From: CAWJEL01 sp964647255
GTDB taxonomy: Bacteria; Chloroflexota; Anaerolineae; CG2-30-64-16
Direction of reading: 5' to 3'
DNA length: 25,729 nt
Assembly: GCA_964647255.1 (NCBI GenBank)
Contig: CAZYGI010000055.1
Location: 1 to 25,729 of the forward strand
The notes under the pieces: generated by a model
What the model was told of the DNA's origin: nothing
Seen by the model: only the letters and a program-made list of their open reading frames with translations
Databases searched by the model: none
Shown: piece after piece, positions 21,911-25,729 of the stretch
Numbering within the stretch: position 1 is the first letter of the stretch
Layout: every line of letters begins with the position of its first letter
Position numbers and translations under genes: made by a program

Positions 21911-23320
21911 ATGAATTGGCCGTGGACAAAGAAACCAAAATCAAAGATCGTCTGGATTGACCTGGGCGACCTGGGCGACCTGGTGCACCCGGACGGACCG
22001 CACGAACAGTGGCAGGATCACGGGCTGGGCTTGCTCCGCACTATCCTGCACCAAAACGGGATCGTGACCGACCTCGTCTCGACCCGCGCGGTCACCTCCT
22101 GGGAGCAGCTTCGCGGGCAGCTCAGCGGCTATGAAATGGCGCTGATGAACGTGCGCAGCTACACCTTCCCGTCGGGCCGCAAGGCCGCGCAGATCTTCAA
22201 AGAGGTCAACCCGCGCGGCGTTGTGCTGGCCGGCGGCATGCACGCCACCGTCGCGCCGAACGAGATGCTCGAGATCGCTGAGTTCGATCACGTGTGCCAG
22301 GGGCCGGGCGAGAAGATCATCGTAGACCTGGTGCGCGACCCCGCCGCGTTCCCGCGGCTCGTCCAGGGCATCGGCGCGGCTTCGATGGCCGAGTGGCCGA
22401 TGATTGACCGGACGCTGTGGCCCAAGCCTGCCAGCCGGCGGACCGTGCGCCGCTTCAAGTGGCGCTGGCCGATGGAGCCGGAGTGCGGTTGGGGGCCGGG
22501 GCCGGTGGCGACAATCCTCACCAGCCGCGTCTGCCCGTGGCAGTGCGTATTCTGCAACGAGAATTCCTACATCCCGAACATGGGCCGCAAGCCGGTGGAT
22601 GCGGTGATTGACGAGCTCAACACGCTCGACCGCACCTACGGCGTCGGCTCGGTGGTGATCCACGACTCGATGTTCTTCCAGAACCCGAGCTGGCTGAAAG
22701 AGTGGATCGAGAAGTACCCGCGCAAGGCGAACAAGATCTGGCCCTACTGGGCCGCGGGCCGCGCCGACACCGTGCGCCAGTGGCCCGACCTGTTCGAGGC
22801 GCTGCTGCGCGAGACGAACTGGAACCTGATCTCGATCGGCTTCGAATCGGGCAGCGACCGCGTCCTCCGCATCCTGAACAAGGAGTGCACCGAAGAGGAC
22901 AACAACTTCGCCATTGATCTGGTGAACCGGATCGGCGACGACATGGAGCGAGAGGGCAAGCAGGCGCCGCGCTTTTGGTCGAACATCATGCTCGGCATCC
23001 CCGGCGAGACGCCCGAAGATGCGTTCAAGACGATGCGGATGATCAAGCGGATGAAACGGCTCTTCCCGTCCATCTCCTACTACGCGCCCTATCCCGGCTC
23101 CGCGCTCGGCTTCCAACTCATCGCCGAGGGCAAAAGCCTGATGTCGAAGGACAACTACCACCGCTTCCCCGATGACGAAAAGGTGAAGGGCGTGGACTAC
23201 AAGTTCTACCGCGACCTGCTGGCCGGCAAATACGACGATGAGGTCAACAAGGGACTGAGCCCGGAGGAGCAGCGCCGCGGGTATCAGGGGCTGTATGCCC
23301 AGGCATTGGTGAAGGCATGA
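21911..23320 (+). CDS. B12-binding-type radical SAM protein, substrate unknown
   Basis: A 469-residue enzyme. The N-terminal 170 residues resemble a cobalamin-binding Rossmann domain (PRGVVLAGGMHATVAPNEML, CQGPGEKIIVDLV) but show no DxHxxG base motif. Then comes the radical SAM core with RVCPWQCVFCNE (Cys208, 212, 215), and later GFESGSDRVLRILNK and IMLGIPGETPEDA, typical of the B12-linked BchE/hopanoid-type branch. Such enzymes methylate or rearrange lipids, tetrapyrroles or other small molecules. ATG 21911 is used; GTG 21899, overlapping the glycosyltransferase stop, is an alternative adding four residues. Next to a lipid-type glycosyltransferase, a role in lipid or glycolipid modification is plausible inference. 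Confidence 0.87.
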   Translation: MNWPWTKKPKSKIVWIDLGDLGDLVHPDGPHEQWQDHGLGLLRTILHQNGIVTDLVSTRAVTSWEQLRGQLSGYEMALMNVRSYTFPSGRKAAQIFKEVNPRGVVLAGGMHATVAPNEMLEIAEFDHVCQGPGEKIIVDLVRDPAAFPRLVQGIGAASMAEWPMIDRTLWPKPASRRTVRRFKWRWPMEPECGWGPGPVATILTSRVCPWQCVFCNENSYIPNMGRKPVDAVIDELNTLDRTYGVGSVVIHDSMFFQNPSWLKEWIEKYPRKANKIWPYWAAGRADTVRQWPDLFEALLRETNWNLISIGFESGSDRVLRILNKECTEEDNNFAIDLVNRIGDDMEREGKQAPRFWSNIMLGIPGETPEDAFKTMRMIKRMKRLFPSISYYAPYPGSALGFQLIAEGKSLMSKDNYHRFPDDEKVKGVDYKFYRDLLAGKYDDEVNKGLSPEEQRRGYQGLYAQALVKA

Positions 23321-23523
23321 GCAGCTTCAGCAACCCCCACTTCATGTACTTGTTCACGCTGAAAAGCGGCAAGAAGAAGCTCGCCTACGGCCAATCGCCC
23401 GAGGACGCGCTCCAAATCCTGGCGATGCGGCTAAGCGCGGCCGAGATGGCGGAAATCCTGCCCGACCAGTATGTGAAGATCAACCAGCGGCAGTTGCAGC
23501 AATACGCGAAGGAATTGGGGTGA
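23317..23523 (+). CDS. Small conserved-looking protein, function unknown
   Basis: A 68-residue protein beginning MSSFSNPHFMYLFTLKSGKKK and ending in a helix rich in Gln and Leu. It has no signal, helix through the membrane or metal motif. Its ATG overlaps the radical SAM stop by the ATGA junction, so it is translated with that enzyme and may be an accessory factor. I do not recognise a family. Confidence 0.7.
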   Translation: MSSFSNPHFMYLFTLKSGKKKLAYGQSPEDALQILAMRLSAAEMAEILPDQYVKINQRQLQQYAKELG

Positions 23524-23529
23524 GACGTA

Positions 23530-23657
23530 CGGATCACGAAGGCGCGAAGTTGCACGAAAACGCGAAGCGCGAAGAGGCAGGGAAGCAGCCACGACATCCA
23601 TCCTTCGCGCACTTCGTGCTTCGTGATCTTCGCGGCGCTTCGCTTCTTCGTGCTCTA
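23530..23657. repeat. Large word-repeat inverted element
   Basis: The left arm (about 23532-23577) is built of CACGAA and CGCGAAG words (23543, 23561, 23568). The right arm (about 23602-23655) holds the complements CTTCGCG and TTCGTG. The 10-base ends GATCACGAAG (23532-23541) and CTTCGTGATC (23619-23628) match perfectly. Composition and periodicity are unlike the flanking coding DNA. Confidence 0.75.
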
Positions 23658-23684
23658 ACCCCCCACCGCCACATCCTCCGCGCC

Positions 23685-23909
23685 ATGCTCGCCGGTGCGA
23701 CCCTCAAGGCGCACCGGACGCTGGATGGCACGAAACTCTACACGCTTCATCCCCTCGATGGCCCGGCCGAGATCGTGGATCGCGCCGCGGTCGAGACCCT
23801 CAAACGGCGCGGGCTGATCGCCAGCAACCTGAAGTTTCCCGCCGCAACCTATTTGCTGACCGAAGAAGGGGGTCTGCTGGTTGCCGCAATGCAGGGAAGC
23901 TCGCATTAA
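23685..23909 (+). CDS. Small protein of unknown function
   Basis: A 74-residue protein starting MLAGATLKAHRTLDG, with a compact alpha/beta look (LKRRGLIASNLKFPAATYLL). An in-frame GTG at 23520 would give 129 residues, but the extra 55 are encoded by the repeat element at 23530-23657 and look unlike protein. I therefore use ATG 23685, though no ribosome binding site is visible there. Function is unknown. Confidence 0.55.
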   Translation: MLAGATLKAHRTLDGTKLYTLHPLDGPAEIVDRAAVETLKRRGLIASNLKFPAATYLLTEEGGLLVAAMQGSSH

Positions 23910-23960
23910 CCCAGAGAATCCTCTCACACTTCGCTAACGCCCCGCCAACGCGGCACTAAC

Positions 23961-24060
23961 GGGAAATTGGTAGACTGATAAATTGGTAACTTGCGAAACT
24001 GGTATGCCGATCGTCGCGAGGTCTTTCCGAATCTACCAGTCCACCAGTTTACCAATTCCC
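23961..24060. repeat. 8-base-period inverted repeat upstream of clpB
   Basis: The left arm (23961-24003) repeats TTGGTA/CTGATA/CTGGTA-type words. The right arm (24031-24060) repeats their complement with an 8-base period (TACCAGTC, CACCAGTT, TACCAATT). Arms match at about 23 of 30 positions with one gap. It ends 19 bases before the clpB start and its GGAGGTG. Confidence 0.7.
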
Positions 24061-24079
24061 AGAACGCGGAGGTGTCACC

Positions 24080-25729
24080 ATGCGACTCGACAAGTTTACC
24101 CAGCGCGGGCAGGAAGCCATCGTTGCCGCCCAGGAGCTCGCGCAAACCTATAACCACAGCCAGATCGAGCCGGAGCACCTGCTGCTGGCGCTGCTCCAGC
24201 AGTCGGACGGCGTCGTGCCGGAGATCCTGATGCAGGTCGGCGCAAATCCGCAGGCGGTGCAAAACCAGATCGAGGCGGAACTGACGCGGCGGCCCAAAGC
24301 CTACGGCAGCAACGTCCAGCCGGGCCTCAGTGGGCCCTTGAGCCGCGTCTTCGCGGACGCACAGGGCGAGGCCTCCGCGATGCACGACGATTACGTCAGC
24401 ACCGAGCACCTGCTGCTGGCGCTGGCCGGCCAGGGCGGCAACGATGCGGCAAAACTCCTGTCACGCCTCGGCCTCACGCGCGACCGCATCCTGGCCGCGC
24501 TGACCGCGATCCGCGGCAGCCAACGCGTCACCAGCCAAAACCCGGAGGCCACCTACAAGGCCCTCGAAAAGTACGGCCGCGACCTGACCCAGATGGCGCG
24601 TGGGGGCAAGCTCGACCCGGTCATCGGCCGCGACGAGGAGATCCGCCGCACCATCCANNNNNNNNNNCGTGGGCAAGACCGCCATCGTCGAAGGGCTGGC
24701 GCAGCGCATCGTGCGCGGGGACGTGCCCGAGGGGCTCAAGGACAAGCGCGTGGTCGCGCTGGACATGGGCAGCCTGGTGGCCGGCGCGAAATACCGCGGC
24801 GAGTTCGAGGAGCGGCTCAAAGCCGTGCTGAAGGAGATCATCGACGCGGCCGGGCAGGTGATCCTGTTCATTGATGAGCTGCACACCGTGGTCGGCGCGG
24901 GCGCGGCCGAGGGCGCGATGGACGCCAGCAACATGCTCAAGCCGATGCTGGCGCGCGGGGAGCTGCACGCCATCGGAGCGACCACGCTGGACGAATACCG
25001 CAAGCACATCGAGAAGGACCCGGCGCTGGAGCGGCGTTTCCAGCCGGTGCTGGTGGACGAGCCGACGGTGGAGGACACCATCTCGATCCTGCGCGGCCTG
25101 AAGGAGCGCTACGAGGTGCACCACAACGTGCGGATCACCGACGCGGCCGTGATCGCCGCAGCCACGCTGTCGCACCGCTACATCGCCGACCGCTTCCTGC
25201 CCGACAAGGCCATTGACCTGATTGATGAAGCCGCCAGCCGGCTGCGCATGGAGATCACCTCCGACCCGGCCGAACTGGACGAGATCAAGCGCCGCGCCAT
25301 GCAGCTCGAGATCGAGCGCGAGGCGCTGAAACGGGAGAGCGACGAGGCCAGCAAGGCCCGCCTGGCAACCCTGGAGCGCGAGCTGGCCGATCTCAACGAG
25401 GACCGGCGCAGCCTGGATGCCCGGCTGGGCCGCGAACGCGAGGTCATCGCGCGGGTGGCCAGCCTCAAGCAGGAGATCGATGGCACCCGGAATGAGATCG
25501 ACCAGGCGCAGCGCCGCGCTGACTATGGACGTGCCTCCGAGCTGCAATACGGCAAGCTGGTCGGCCTGGAACGTTCGCTGCGGGACGCCGAGACCGAGCT
25601 GGGCGAGATGCAGGGCCGCGGGATGCTCCTAAAAGAGGAAGTCGGCGCGGAGGAGGTGGCCGAGGTCGTCTCGACCTGGACGCATGTCCCGGTCAGCAAG
25701 CTGCTCGAAGGCGAAATCGAGAAACTGCT
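24080..25729 (+). CDS. clpB: ATP-dependent chaperone ClpB (gap inside, 3' end outside window)
   Basis: ClpB is a two-ring AAA+ disaggregase working with DnaK. ATG 24080 follows GGAGGTG. The N-terminal domain (1-145) shows the double Clp-N repeat with EPEHLLLALL and STEHLLLALA. The first AAA module begins at LDPVIGRDEEIRRTI, then the sequence is broken by 10 N. After the gap GVGKTAIVEGLAQR (Walker A end), VILFIDELHTVVGAG (Walker B), IGATTLDEYR and a coiled middle domain (near 25300-25600) follow. The frame changes across the N run because the gap is not its true length. The second AAA module is beyond the window. No CIRCE or HAIR element was seen upstream. Confidence 0.93.
24658..24667. other. 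Assembly gap of unknown true length
   Basis: Ten N interrupt clpB. Compared with the conserved ClpB segment between RTIQ and GVGKT, about 51 bases should be missing, not ten. With 51 bases the reading frame on both sides is restored. Confidence 0.9.

Noticed and set aside
21941..23161. 406-codon minus-strand frame opposite the radical SAM gene
   Set aside because: Composition is the His/Arg/Val-rich mirror of the real gene; no recognisable domain.
23530..23657. CRISPR array
   Set aside because: Words are 6-10 bases, irregularly spaced and in both orientations. There are no 25-40 base repeats with unique spacers and no cas genes.
23910..24079. CIRCE or other heat-shock operator ahead of clpB
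   Set aside because: No TTAGCACTC-N9-GAGTGCTAA pattern or close relative is present; the inverted repeat there has different words.
24080..24874. clpB as a frameshifted pseudogene
   Set aside because: The frame change falls exactly on the N run and is explained by the nominal gap length.

Overview
The window is GC-rich (roughly 65%) bacterial chromosome, gene-dense on both strands. The gene content points to an uncultured member of the Chloroflexota, probably from the Anaerolineae or a neighbouring class. The indicators are a DUF3090 protein, an EtfBA pair, LamG/PKD secreted proteins, a penicillin-binding protein with an Ig-like tail, and many GTG/TTG starts. This placement is inferred from gene families and was not tested phylogenetically. 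A run of 10 N inside clpB shows that this is a scaffolded (probably metagenomic) assembly.

Layout. (1) 1-3484, minus strand: a nitrite-ammonification locus. A Crp/Fnr-type regulator comes first. It is followed by a small ferredoxin, a zinc-ribbon protein, a larger Fe-S protein, then nrfH and nrfA (truncated by the window edge). NrfH anchors NrfA and passes quinol electrons to it; the three small proteins are probably accessory redox or stress proteins. (2) 3513-6655, minus: rfbC (dTDP-rhamnose synthesis), a DUF3090 protein, and etfB-etfA, read from a near-consensus promoter upstream of rfbC and ending in a terminator-like hairpin. (3) 6670-8548, minus: a secreted LamG/PKD protein. (4) 8797-10221, minus: a DEDD-type exonuclease (YprB family), divergent from (5) 10291-12130, plus: an acyl-CoA ligase behind a perfect-consensus promoter. 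(6) 12227-14175, plus: EamA permease, FMN-binding split-barrel protein and Nudix hydrolase, overlapping head to tail. (7) 14272-15024: SAM methyltransferase. (8) 15033-21083: bifunctional penicillin-binding protein, SurE, a PH/DUF1648 membrane protein and a DUF92 membrane protein, all with overlapping ends. (9) 21123-23909: family 2 glycosyltransferase, B12-type radical SAM protein and small proteins of unknown function. (10) 24080-end: clpB, broken by the N gap and by the window edge.

Two signals stand out beyond the genes. First, at least eight gene boundaries carry short elements made of repeated 7-10 base words, several folding as inverted repeats with different word sequences at each site. 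Two of them run into reading frames (the EamA C-terminus and the ORF at 23520), and one sits directly against a start codon. They look like one class of intergenic element. Second, seven candidate sigma-70-type promoters all have exactly 17-base spacers. Two of these place the transcription start within a few bases of the start codon (leaderless mRNAs). No stretch longer than about 300 bases lacks a gene, and I saw no tRNA, rRNA, CRISPR array or transposase.
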